A stretch of 22,848 nucleotides of DNA from positions 1 through 22,848 of the IMG/VR virus record IMGVR_UViG_3300047445_000068, one strand, 5' to 3'. Shown here piece after piece: positions 1-5,547 of this stretch. The notes under the pieces are model-generated. The model searched no databases. It was not told the origin of the DNA and worked only from the letters and a program-made list of their open reading frames with translations. Origin of the DNA: a virus. The translations under genes were made by a program, and so were the position numbers. Position 1 is the first letter of the stretch; each line of letters begins with the position of its first letter.

Positions 1-189
1 ACCGCCAGCGGTCAATCCCGCGCGCTGCCCGTACTCCGTGAACGTGAGGTCGGGTTGCGCAACGATGTTCAGGAACAGGCTGATTTGTTGGGCCTGCATC
101 TCGGTGTTCAGCTTCCTGAACTCGTCGATGAAAGCGATGAATTTGCGGGCCGTCTTGTTCTCGACCCCTCGCGAGACAGCAGCGTTCAT
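1..189 (-). CDS. MarR-like winged-helix DNA-binding protein, N-terminal part
   Basis: The gene begins at ATG 189-187 and runs off the left edge of the window, so only 63 codons are seen. A strong ribosome-binding sequence (GGAAGGAAG) lies just upstream. The protein starts MNAAVSRGVENKTARKFI. A segment around residues 30-63 (MQAQQISLFLNIVAQPDL, then TFTEYGQRAGLTAGG) has the pattern of the first helices of a MarR-type winged helix, where the second block would enter the recognition helix. That is a family resemblance, not a proven assignment, because the wing and dimerisation helices are outside the window. It is the third DNA-binding-type gene in this early block. A general phage transcription or host-takeover regulator is plausible. 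Existence of the gene is likely; the function is moderately supported. Confidence 0.6.
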   Translation of the reverse strand, partial: MNAAVSRGVENKTARKFIAFIDEFRKLNTEMQAQQISLFLNIVAQPDLTFTEYGQRAGLTAGG

Positions 190-296
190 GGTAACTTCCT
201 TCCAAGTGATAGGTACGAGGCAGTTGTTATTCCAAGTCCGCATCTGCTGCAATAGCGGAGGTGCCCTCTCACACCCCCGCCGCAGCCCCTCTGTTT

Positions 297-312
297 CAGC
301 CTCCCCAGGCTG
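297..312 (-). terminator. small stem-loop after the 318-683 gene
   Basis: A perfect 6-bp stem (CAGCCT / AGGCTG on the minus strand) closes a GGGG loop five bases after the TAG stop of the upstream gene. There is no T-run behind it, only AAACAG, so it is a weak terminator at best. It could equally be an mRNA-stabilising or processing hairpin. The remaining bases to the next start (about 107 nt) hold only that gene's ribosome-binding site and a poor promoter-like pair (TTGGAA, 18 nt, TATCAC). Confidence 0.3.
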
Positions 313-317
313 TCGTC

Positions 318-683
318 CTACTGAATGCGCTCCTTAAGGAGTTCGACAGGGTAGGCGTTGATCTCATTGATGCCGATCTCAATGAGGGGTTCCGGCGCTG
401 GCACCTTGATGATGCTGATGCCCCGCCGATTGGCTTGATGCGTTAGCCAATGTCCGTCCCGTAGGGTTCCGGTGATGGGATCATCCATCATCTCGAACGC
501 CCCCGGCATAGTCTTCGAGAAGTATCCAAGCACGGTGTCGTAGCCTGTCGGCACTTCCGGGCTTTCGTAGGGGTTGATGGGTACACTCGCGCTGACCCCC
601 GGCGCGATCCCATTTCTCCCTTCAAGTGCAACTGCAATACGGGTCAATACACCGAGGATTGCATCGGCCTGCGCGTCATTCAT
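318..683 (-). CDS. hypothetical early phage protein, 121 aa
   Basis: The gene starts at ATG 683 (MNDAQADAILGVLTRIAVAL) with an AGGGAAC ribosome-binding sequence about ten bases upstream, and ends at a TAG. The N-terminal 20 residues form an amphipathic helix. A proline- and glycine-rich stretch follows (around residues 25-50), then a mixed alpha/beta C-terminal half with the segment GYFSKTMPGAFEMMDDP. I see no signal peptide, membrane span or catalytic motif, and I do not recognise the family. It sits between two DNA-binding-type genes at the leading part of the presumed early region. The opposite-strand reading frames here are GC-driven shadows without ribosome-binding sites. Confidence 0.7.
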   Translation of the reverse strand: MNDAQADAILGVLTRIAVALEGRNGIAPGVSASVPINPYESPEVPTGYDTVLGYFSKTMPGAFEMMDDPITGTLRDGHWLTHQANRRGISIIKVPAPEPLIEIGINEINAYPVELLKERIQ

Positions 684-712
684 TTCTTAAGTTCCCTGAG
701 ACTATAGATTAA

Positions 713-737
713 GGAGCGTCCCTCCATGGGGCGTTCC
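713..737 (-). other. imperfect hairpin between two early genes
   Basis: Two 10-base arms (713-722 and 728-737) pair at 8 of 10 positions around a 5-base loop, directly after the TAA stop at 739. The mismatches become G-U pairs only in plus-strand RNA, so the structure is not obviously made for the minus-strand transcript. It is followed on the minus strand by TTAATCTATAGTC. It may be a weak terminator or simply chance in GC-rich DNA. Confidence 0.25.
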
Positions 738-738
738 G

Positions 739-1146
739 TTACCGGGTGTTACGTTTCGTGTCTACAATTGAACTGTCCAATTTGGACAGGTTAGAAGCGG
801 CTAATAGAATGAGCCGGTTTATGTCGTCGTAGAACGGCCCAACAATGGCCCGCTCGGTATCGCTTAAGATCGGGATCGAGCGCCGCCCGATGGTGACCGT
901 CTTGACCCTTCCCAACTCCTCCAGAGTTTGGACGTGGCGCATGACAGTGGAGCGGGGCAGGCCGGTAGCCTTCGCGATGGCAGTCAGGTCCAAGGGCTTC
1001 CTCTCGTAGATGCCCATTCTGATCGCCATCATGACGACGTTCAGGTAGGCGTTGTCGCCTAACTCTATGACCCTCCGCGTGATCCCGAGGATCAACTTAA
1101 TCGCTATTACTCTCTTGGCTCTCTCCTTCGGTGGTGTCTTCGGCAT
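739..1146 (-). CDS. winged helix-turn-helix transcriptional regulator, 135 aa
   Basis: The protein is basic at its N-terminus (MPKTPPKERAKRVIAIK). It carries a winged helix at about residues 35-90. The block LDLTAIAKATGLPRSTVMR (53-70) is a textbook helix-turn-helix, and the following HVQTLEELGRVKTV is the usual helix leading into the wing. The pattern is that of IclR/MarR-type regulators, here without an effector domain. The C-terminal 45 residues look helical and may dimerise. It sits downstream of the HTH_39-like gene, separated by a strong hairpin (1193-1230), so it may be transcribed or attenuated separately. A role in shutting off or timing early transcription is inferred. DNA binding is well supported; the target is unknown. 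Confidence 0.82.
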   Translation of the reverse strand: MPKTPPKERAKRVIAIKLILGITRRVIELGDNAYLNVVMMAIRMGIYERKPLDLTAIAKATGLPRSTVMRHVQTLEELGRVKTVTIGRRSIPILSDTERAIVGPFYDDINRLILLAASNLSKLDSSIVDTKRNTR

Positions 1147-1182
1147 TCAAATTCCCTTGTTCCAAAATGGGTCACTTAGGGG

Positions 1183-1230
1183 AAATGAGGTGGGGAGCGT
1201 GACTGTACATTAGTAGAACCTCACGCTCCC
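1183..1230 (-). terminator. strong hairpin between two regulator genes, followed by CTCATTT
   Basis: A perfect 10-bp inverted repeat (GGGAGCGTGA / TCACGCTCCC on the minus strand; arms 1221-1230 and 1193-1202) encloses an 18-base loop, seven bases after the TAA stop of the HTH_39-like gene. Within the loop, TAC-TAAT-GTA can extend pairing. The 3' side reads CCAC then CTCATTT (1183-1189). The same heptamer lies just 3' of the two hairpins that flank the gp16-like gene. There is no long T-run, so factor-independent termination would be weak. RNase III-type processing is the alternative. Confidence 0.55.
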
Positions 1231-1236
1231 TTGCCC

Positions 1237-1689
1237 TTAGGCCACGGCCTGCAAATGGTAGCGGGCGTACTTCTGGCCGGTCGGGTCGACCTTCAGTTCG
1301 GTGACGATCTTGTGCCCGAGGCGCTTCAGATCGAGGACGCGGGCCGGCAACTGGCGACAGCGCAGGACGCCCTGGGCTTCGAGCGACGTGATGGCACCCT
1401 TACGGCGCAGCAGATCGAGGACAGCCTTGGCCATGGGCGCGGTGGGCTCCTTCACGATGGCCGTTACGAGGGTGCAATCCTGCAGCTCGACGTACCAGCC
1501 GGTGATCGGGTGACCGTTCAGCGCCGCTAGATCGAGCCCGTCGACGATGGTCATCTCGGACTTGCTAAGAGGCCAACCCTGTCCCTTGAGCGGGATCACG
1601 ACATGTTCTCCGCGCTTGCCGGCGTAGATGGCATGGAAGCCGTCCACTTTGACGATGTCGCCTGCATTGAAGGTCTTGGTCTTGGTCAT
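1237..1689 (-). CDS. HTH_39-type helix-turn-helix protein, 150 aa
   Basis: The start is ATG 1689 with GGAG a few bases upstream. The protein has two parts. Residues 1-80 form a beta-rich domain that begins MTKTKTFNAGDIVKVDGFHA and resembles a small SH3/KOW-like barrel (GDIVKV, then GEHVVIPL); this is my reading of the hydrophobic pattern only. Residues about 87-146 (AKAVLDLLRRKGAITSLEAQ, then LPARVLDLKRLGHKIVTELK, then GQKYARYHL) match the winged-helix family often annotated as HTH_39 in phage genomes. In that family a helix pair is followed by a conserved R-x-x-x-L-K/R-x-x-G-H/Y and a short wing. Function in those phages is generally unknown. The fusion to a barrel domain is worth noting. 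It is followed by a strong hairpin. Confidence 0.82.
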   Translation of the reverse strand: MTKTKTFNAGDIVKVDGFHAIYAGKRGEHVVIPLKGQGWPLSKSEMTIVDGLDLAALNGHPITGWYVELQDCTLVTAIVKEPTAPMAKAVLDLLRRKGAITSLEAQGVLRCRQLPARVLDLKRLGHKIVTELKVDPTGQKYARYHLQAVA

Positions 1690-1714
1690 GTGTGTTCTCC
1701 GATTGAATGGTTGA

Positions 1715-1876
1715 TCAGTTGAAGCGAGCGCCGACGACTTCCCAATACTGGCCGCAGCGGGAGCGCCGCTTGGTCAGCCGGGTGCCGTAGGTGCATGGCC
1801 GATAGGTGTCCGAGTAGTCGCGCATCCATGCGGACGCCTTCCCCTCGGTCAGGAACTGCTCGTTGATTGTGTGCAT
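1715..1876 (-). CDS. small basic early protein, 53 aa
   Basis: The start is ATG 1876 (MHTINEQFLTEGKASAWMRD), chosen because GAGGAAG lies upstream and because the same frame further upstream overlaps better-supported genes. The C-terminal half is Arg/Lys- and Tyr-rich (YRPCTYGTRLTKRRSRCGQY) with two cysteines, which would suit a nucleic-acid or small protein-protein interface. I do not recognise a family. It is spaced 25 bases from the HTH_39-like gene and 68 bases from the preceding micro-ORF. Confidence 0.6.
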   Translation of the reverse strand: MHTINEQFLTEGKASAWMRDYSDTYRPCTYGTRLTKRRSRCGQYWEVVGARFN

Positions 1877-1944
1877 AGGAATATCTTCCTCGTTGTTTGG
1901 TGTCAACAGGGTTTGTGAGTTACGCTTGCAAATGCGAGTTGGGC

Positions 1945-2034
1945 TTACGCGATCTTGACCAGCCACCAAGCGGTGAAGAGGCAGACGAAGGCGTAGCCGG
2001 CGACGGTGATCTGGACGAACTCCCAGAGGGTCAC
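1945..2034 (-). CDS. micro-ORF: 29-aa single-span membrane peptide
   Basis: It starts at GTG 2034, overlapping the TGA of the upstream 95-aa gene by four bases (GTGA), which is the coupling used throughout this cluster. The product begins VTLWEFVQITVAGYAF and continues VCLFTAWWLVKIA. Almost the whole peptide is one hydrophobic helix with aromatic residues and a terminal lysine. Phage early regions often encode such tiny membrane proteins (lysis-timing, exclusion, inhibition of host membrane enzymes), but no specific role can be given. Support comes from the overlap and the coherent membrane-span composition; length alone is not evidence. Confidence 0.5.
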   Translation of the reverse strand: MTLWEFVQITVAGYAFVCLFTAWWLVKIA

Positions 2035-2318
2035 GCTGGCACCCCGACGAGCTGGTCGACGAAGTATTCCTTGGTGCCGCCGTAGAGGTACGGGTCACGG
2101 TCGATGACAGACCTGACCGGATAGGGACCGTTGTTCGGGGTGCAGATTGTGACGACCACGCTGATGGCCTTCGAGCGCACGAAAGGGGTTGCCCGATGGA
2201 GCGCCTTATGGGCCGCGTCGAGTGACCCGCAGGCCTCATAGGCAGGGTCGAGGAGGTCGCCCGAGGACCGCAGTGCGCCAGTGGCGTTGCGATACCAGAC
2301 CATAGACTTGAACATCAT
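2031..2318 (-). CDS. hypothetical early protein, 95 aa
   Basis: The start is ATG 2318, overlapping the previous stop as ATGA. The upstream TTG in the same frame is disfavoured because it would overlap further without its own ribosome-binding site. The sequence begins MMFKSMVWYRNATGALRSSG and has an alpha-helical N-terminal half with a beta-rich middle (AISVVVTICTPNNG). It ends with a tyrosine-rich DPYLYGGTKEYFVDQLV. No recognised motif, signal or membrane span. It belongs to the coupled early polycistron. Confidence 0.7.
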   Translation of the reverse strand: MMFKSMVWYRNATGALRSSGDLLDPAYEACGSLDAAHKALHRATPFVRSKAISVVVTICTPNNGPYPVRSVIDRDPYLYGGTKEYFVDQLVGVPA

Positions 2319-2515
2319 GCCCAATCCCCATCAGGCCACTCGACCGGCACCATGCGCAAAGCCCAGCCCTGCCCATCCGGTGCCCTCCACAGGAAGACCT
2401 CGTGCTTGTCGTTGCCGCTCTTCCGAGCCCATGTGATGGCCTCGTGTTTGACCGTGAAGCCAGCGATGGGCTCGCCGGCCTTCCAGACCGTGTAGATGTG
2501 GCTGGCGCGGCTCAT
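2315..2515 (-). CDS. hypothetical early protein, 66 aa
   Basis: The start ATG 2515 overlaps the upstream TGA (ATGA). An in-frame alternative five codons earlier lacks that coupling. The product, MSRASHIYTVWKAGEPIAGF then TVKHEAITWARKSGNDKHEV, ends in a Trp-rich tail (FLWRAPDGQGWALRMVPVEW). The pattern of two or three strands and one helix resembles a small single-domain fold of the kind common in phage early genes. No family is recognised. Confidence 0.7.
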   Translation of the reverse strand: MSRASHIYTVWKAGEPIAGFTVKHEAITWARKSGNDKHEVFLWRAPDGQGWALRMVPVEWPDGDWA

Positions 2516-2730
2516 GCCTCGATCCTCCAAGCGGTCACCCTGGCCGGCTTGTTGCGAACCTCGACCTTGCCCTGCCGACCAGCCAAGAGGCGGGCGACGG
2601 TCTCACAGGCCTTGCGAGTGCGGTGGAACCCGATGGCAGTCGTTGCCCCGGTCGTGTGGGACACCTTAAGCGCCCATTTGTTGCCCCGTTCGGTGTACTC
2701 GTCGAGGCGCTGGCAGATGTAGGTGGTCAT
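2512..2730 (-). CDS. hypothetical early protein, 72 aa
   Basis: The start ATG 2730 is preceded by GAGGGT at good spacing and lies seven bases after the stop of the secreted-protein gene. The sequence MTTYICQRLDEYTERGNKWA has a beta-strand pattern followed by a basic helix (RTRKACETVARLLAGRQGKV). It is positively charged overall. It ends inside the start of the next gene (ATGA). No family recognised. Its shape (strand, strand, helix, strand) is similar to that of the following 66-aa protein, which could reflect an old duplication; identity is too low to assert it. Confidence 0.7.
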   Translation of the reverse strand: MTTYICQRLDEYTERGNKWALKVSHTTGATTAIGFHRTRKACETVARLLAGRQGKVEVRNKPARVTAWRIEA

Positions 2731-2737
2731 CGGACCC

Positions 2738-3127
2738 TCACAGGATGAAGAAGAAGACGAAGAAGGCGACGGCTACCAGCCCGAGGAAGATCAGGGCAGC
2801 GGTTGAGCCGTCATCCTCCTGCGGTGGGATGGTGTTGGCTGCAGGCGCAGCCTGTTGCTGCTGCTGGTTGTTGGACTGCATCCACAGCAGGGCGATCCAC
2901 GGCAGCGCCGAGGTGAACGTCGAGGGCGCAGAGGGACGGTAGGCCGGCGCGCTTGGCCGATAGGATGGCCGATAGGACGGCGTCGAGCGGAACGACGGTG
3001 TCGACCTGAAGGATGGCGAGGCGCGGAAGCCACCCGAGAAGCCACCAGCGCGGCCTCCGAATGAACCAGCGGTGGCCGGCGAGATCGCGGCGACGAGAGC
3101 GGTGGCGAGGAGCAGTTTCTTGATCAT
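2738..3127 (-). CDS. secreted or membrane-anchored low-complexity early protein, 129 aa
   Basis: The N-terminus MIKKLLLATALVAAISPATA is a clear Sec signal peptide with probable cleavage after residue 20. A Gly/Phe-rich stretch (GSFGGRAGGFSGGF) follows, then Ser/Pro/Arg repeats (FRSTPSFRSTPSYRPSYRPS), a short hydrophobic segment (about 73-84), a glutamine run (NNQQQQQ) and a C-terminal membrane span (about 108-129, rich in Phe). The product should therefore sit in or across the inner membrane with a low-complexity periplasmic part. Its start overlaps the upstream stop (ATGA). A signal-peptide protein in a phage early operon suggests envelope modification or superinfection exclusion, but this is inference. 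Similar low-complexity proteins occur in bacterial genomes, so host origin is possible. Confidence 0.78.
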   Translation of the reverse strand: MIKKLLLATALVAAISPATAGSFGGRAGGFSGGFRASPSFRSTPSFRSTPSYRPSYRPSAPAYRPSAPSTFTSALPWIALLWMQSNNQQQQQAAPAANTIPPQEDDGSTAALIFLGLVAVAFFVFFFIL

Positions 3128-3318
3128 GTGAGGTTTCCATCCAAGAGGCAGATCAGGGCTTCACGTTCGAAGACGTCAGCGCCGAAGGTTGGGGCAGCGA
3201 TCCAGTCGCGGACGATCTTGATGACCGTGTCCGACGAGATCGAGGTAAGGGCAACGGTGCGGGTGAGCAGTTGGTAAAGCTCGACCGCGTCCATGGTGGT
3301 GACGTCGGGCCGGGTCAT
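3124..3318 (-). CDS. hypothetical early protein, 64 aa
   Basis: The start ATG 3318 overlaps the upstream TGA (ATGA), and its own stop overlaps the next ATG in the same way. The sequence MTRPDVTTMDAVELYQLLTR is followed by a helical stretch and the segment DTVIKIVRDWIAAPTFGADV, ending LICLLDGNLT. It appears all-alpha and acidic to neutral. A longer frame upstream has no coupling or ribosome-binding support and is rejected. No family recognised. Confidence 0.7.
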   Translation of the reverse strand: MTRPDVTTMDAVELYQLLTRTVALTSISSDTVIKIVRDWIAAPTFGADVFEREALICLLDGNLT

Positions 3319-3677
3319 GCTGGCACCTTGCGGGCGAGCAGATCGGCAGCCATTGCGGCCTCGTCGATGTCGTCGAAGTGGCGACTGTCGTGCGGCTCGT
3401 TGAACTGGACGCGGCGCAGGAAGGCCGGGATGAACTCCCAATCGTAGGGGACCAAATGATCCTCCTCGCCGGTCTCCCGAACGGCCTCCCAAACGCGTTC
3501 AGCGATGGGTGCCAGAGCGATGCACACATGGCGCATCTCGCAGGTGCCCCATTGGTCCCACCGAGCGTGGAGCGGCAGTGCCCATTCGTGGCCGGGCTTG
3601 CCCTCTTCGCGGTACTCGTCGAGCATGGCCTCCCAGAGGCACATGGCGGCTTCGCAGATTGAGGTGTCCATGGTCAT
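3315..3677 (-). CDS. hypothetical early protein, 120 aa
   Basis: The start ATG 3677 overlaps the upstream stop (ATGA); a second Met two codons later is possible. The protein (MTMDTSICEAAMCLWEAMLD) is acidic, helical, and rich in Trp and Glu. The block WDQWGTCEMRHVCIALAPIA sits mid-protein and the C-terminus is a Glu/Asp/Ala helix (HFDDIDEAAMAADLLARKV). Three cysteines are spread without a zinc-finger spacing. Acidic small early proteins in phages are sometimes DNA mimics or inhibitors, but I see no signature that would justify that call here. Confidence 0.72.
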   Translation of the reverse strand: MTMDTSICEAAMCLWEAMLDEYREEGKPGHEWALPLHARWDQWGTCEMRHVCIALAPIAERVWEAVRETGEEDHLVPYDWEFIPAFLRRVQFNEPHDSRHFDDIDEAAMAADLLARKVPA

Positions 3678-3910
3678 GCCTCGTCGTTCAGGGACCGCAC
3701 AGCCGCATCAATGTCGGCCTGCAGATCGGTTGTGGTGATGATTTTGAGTTCCTTGGCCTTCCAGCCCTTGTCGCGGTACTCGTCGCGCTCGGCCTTCACG
3801 GTGTCCAAGTCGTAATCCCCGAAGGCGATGCCCCAAGGGTTGTCGGCTATGTGGTCGCCCTCATGGACCACCAAGGTGTAGTAGGGGCGCGGCTGTTTGG
3901 TCCGGCTCAT
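3674..3910 (-). CDS. hypothetical early protein, 78 aa
   Basis: The start ATG 3910 (MSRTKQPRPYYTLVVHEGDH) has GGAG six bases upstream and overlaps the stop of the 32-aa membrane peptide (ATGA). The longer frame upstream is Arg-rich read-through of another gene and is rejected. The middle holds WGIAFGDYDLDTVKAERDEY, a strand-helix pattern in which the helix is highly charged. The C-terminus ends with a helix (DLQADIDAAVRSLNDEA). No family recognised; unknown role in the coupled early cluster. Confidence 0.72.
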   Translation of the reverse strand: MSRTKQPRPYYTLVVHEGDHIADNPWGIAFGDYDLDTVKAERDEYRDKGWKAKELKIITTTDLQADIDAAVRSLNDEA

Positions 3911-4005
3911 GACGGGCTCCGAAGGGTTGCGATGAAGAACACGGCGCAGAACGTGATCAGACCCGACCACAGGACGGCGGCGACGATTGTTTCGGTTTGA
4001 GGCAT
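3907..4005 (-). CDS. micro-ORF: 32-aa single-span membrane peptide
   Basis: It starts at ATG 4005, three bases after the stop of the 139-aa gene, with GGGGAG upstream, and ends in a TGA that overlaps the next ATG by four bases. The product is MPQTETIVAAVLWSGLITFC then AVFFIATLRSPS: a single hydrophobic helix with a short polar N-terminus and a basic C-terminus. The correct spacing at both ends makes it credible despite its length. A role in the membrane is inferred. It and the 29-aa peptide at 1945-2034 are the two tiny membrane proteins of the cluster. Confidence 0.6.
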   Translation of the reverse strand: MPQTETIVAAVLWSGLITFCAVFFIATLRSPS

Positions 4006-4008
4006 GGG

Positions 4009-4428
4009 TCAGCACTCCCCGGCTGGTTTGAGGGTGGCGAGATCGAGGGTGGCGATGGGCTTGGCAGCGGTATGCCTGAAGGCGACTTGCCAGTTGCCCG
4101 CGACGACGTGTTCGGGGTCCACCTCGTAGACCCGCAGGACGGCTAGACCGCCTGCCTGCATCGCTTCGCGGCCAGCCTTCGACCTGAACCAGCGAACCAG
4201 TTGCGTCTTGGACCGGAAGCCGAAATAGAAGTCGTGGTAGTCCGCGCGGCAGGCGTTGAAGAGGGCAAAGAGCGCGGTGCCATGCTCGCCAGAGCTACGC
4301 GGTCCCGGTGGATCGTAGGCGCTGTGGTCCCCACTGACACGCGGATGGCCGTCATAGCGGCAGACAGCGCCGGTTTGCCAAGGTCCCTCGCTAGGGAATG
4401 CAGGGTGTTCGATGCGGTAGACGTTCAC
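4009..4428 (-). CDS. hypothetical early protein, 139 aa
   Basis: I place the start at GTG 4428, which overlaps the upstream stop (ATGTGA) and has AGGGGG five bases before it. The longer frame to 4650 is Arg/His-rich and overlaps the upstream gene. The protein begins VNVYRIEHPAFPSEGPWQTG, followed by a Pro/Gly/Ser loop. The central block DYHDFYFGFRSKTQLVRWFR leads into a helix and a strand (GGLAVLRVYEVDPEHVV), and the last third has the pattern of strands (NWQVAFRH). The Tyr/Phe-Gly-Phe plus charged helix is typical of small phage proteins of unknown function. No catalytic motif. Confidence 0.72.
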   Translation of the reverse strand: MNVYRIEHPAFPSEGPWQTGAVCRYDGHPRVSGDHSAYDPPGPRSSGEHGTALFALFNACRADYHDFYFGFRSKTQLVRWFRSKAGREAMQAGGLAVLRVYEVDPEHVVAGNWQVAFRHTAAKPIATLDLATLKPAGEC

Positions 4429-4607
4429 ATCCACCCCCTGTGGTTCGCATAGGCGTCGACGATCTCGACCGCATAGCCGCACTCGACGTGGCGCGTGTCT
4501 GGATTGCGGCGTGTGACTGGCTTGATGCGGAAGGCCTTGATGTCGCGATTGGCGATGGCCACGTTGGCGAAGCGGATGGCCGATGTTTGGGACAGGTAGA
4601 GGGTCAT
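4425..4607 (-). CDS. hypothetical early protein, 60 aa
   Basis: The start ATG 4607 (MTLYLSQTSAIRFANVAIAN) has AGGACC upstream. A 93-base gap separates it from the 262-aa gene; I see no terminator or gene in that gap. It is basic, has a strand-rich pattern (RDIKAFRIKPVTRRNPDTRH, then VECGYAVEIVDAYANHRGWM) and overlaps the next GTG at its stop. It could bind nucleic acid, but no motif proves it. Confidence 0.65.
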   Translation of the reverse strand: MTLYLSQTSAIRFANVAIANRDIKAFRIKPVTRRNPDTRHVECGYAVEIVDAYANHRGWM

Positions 4608-4700
4608 GGCAGGGTCCTGTTAGGTTTGCCCGAGCGACACCGGCCAGCACTGGAGGATGCCGACCGATGCGCTCAGGGAACTAGTACCTTGTGGGATGCA

Positions 4701-5489
4701 TTAGGCCGCAGGGGCGAAGCGCTTGGCCGTTGCGCCGTGGGCAATGATGACCATCGACACCTTGGCCTTGGCCGACAGACCGCCGCAGGCTTTGCAGTCA
4801 GCGCAGCTAGTGCGATTGCCGGCCTCATTGGAGGCAGGGCAGATCACTTCACGCTTGGCAGTGACAGGCTCATGAGCGGCACGAACCCGGAACGTCCGCC
4901 AGCCCAATTCGTGGGCATGTTCCATGTCCGCGACACTGTCAGCCGATGCCATGCAAAGCAGACGGAAGGCCTGAAACTCGACTTGACGCCATTGATGCGT
5001 GTAGCCGTTGATCACTGCGGCGTTGACGGTAGCACGACGCCAGACCATGAAAGGGGCCGCTGCAGGGTCACCATAGGAACCCATGCGGAAGGCGAGACCA
5101 CGAAACAGGTCAGCCGTCAGCTTGACGTCATAGTCGACGCCCGGCCTAGCATACCGATTGCGCTTGTATGCCTTGAACGTGGAAGCGACCGACTGGAACA
5201 CCCTAACGTAGCATGTGCCGTCGTTTGCCGGACGATGCGGGCAATCGCCGCAGACCGATGCATCGTCGCCAGTCTTCAATGCCGTGACAGGGTCAATGTC
5301 CGACCGAATGATGAAAGTCTGGACCATTGCGCCGGTCTTTTCATTCTTGGAACGGGCAGCAATCCGATTGGCGATAACGACGATTGGCGAACCGTCAATC
5401 ATGCTCGGGCCTTCATACAGGATGACGCCAGCGAACGTTGGCTTGCGCTTGCTAAGAGCGGCGAGCATTTCCGAAGCGGTAGTGATCAT
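4701..5489 (-). CDS. first early gene: conserved phage protein with two cysteine clusters, 262 aa
   Basis: This is the first gene after the long non-coding region and begins at ATG 5489 with GAGG upstream. It starts MITTASEMLAALSKRKPTFA. A cysteine cluster lies at about residues 80-93 (SVCGDCPHRPANDGTCYV: C80, C83, C93) and a second at about 217-235 (CPAS, then SCADCKACGG: C217, C229, C232, C235). Between them is a basic, aromatic-rich region (FKAYKRNRYARPGVDYDVKL). The CGDCPHRP...CYV signature recurs in hypothetical proteins of many unrelated tailed phages, sometimes under a DUF name; I recall no established function. The clusters could bind zinc or iron-sulfur. It is also possible that the two clusters come together as one site. 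Leading position suggests it acts soon after DNA entry. Confidence 0.85.
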   Translation of the reverse strand: MITTASEMLAALSKRKPTFAGVILYEGPSMIDGSPIVVIANRIAARSKNEKTGAMVQTFIIRSDIDPVTALKTGDDASVCGDCPHRPANDGTCYVRVFQSVASTFKAYKRNRYARPGVDYDVKLTADLFRGLAFRMGSYGDPAAAPFMVWRRATVNAAVINGYTHQWRQVEFQAFRLLCMASADSVADMEHAHELGWRTFRVRAAHEPVTAKREVICPASNEAGNRTSCADCKACGGLSAKAKVSMVIIAHGATAKRFAPAA

Positions 5490-5547
5490 TGGGAACCTCT
5501 TGTGTGAACTTGTCGATACCCTACCGGAGCTAGTCCCTTAGAGTATT

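Noticed and set aside
4398-5507. 369-codon plus-strand frame across the first early genes
   Set aside because: It mirrors three well-supported minus-strand genes, has no ribosome-binding site or recognisable domain, and its composition (His/Asp/Gly/Val) is that of a GC-rich shadow.
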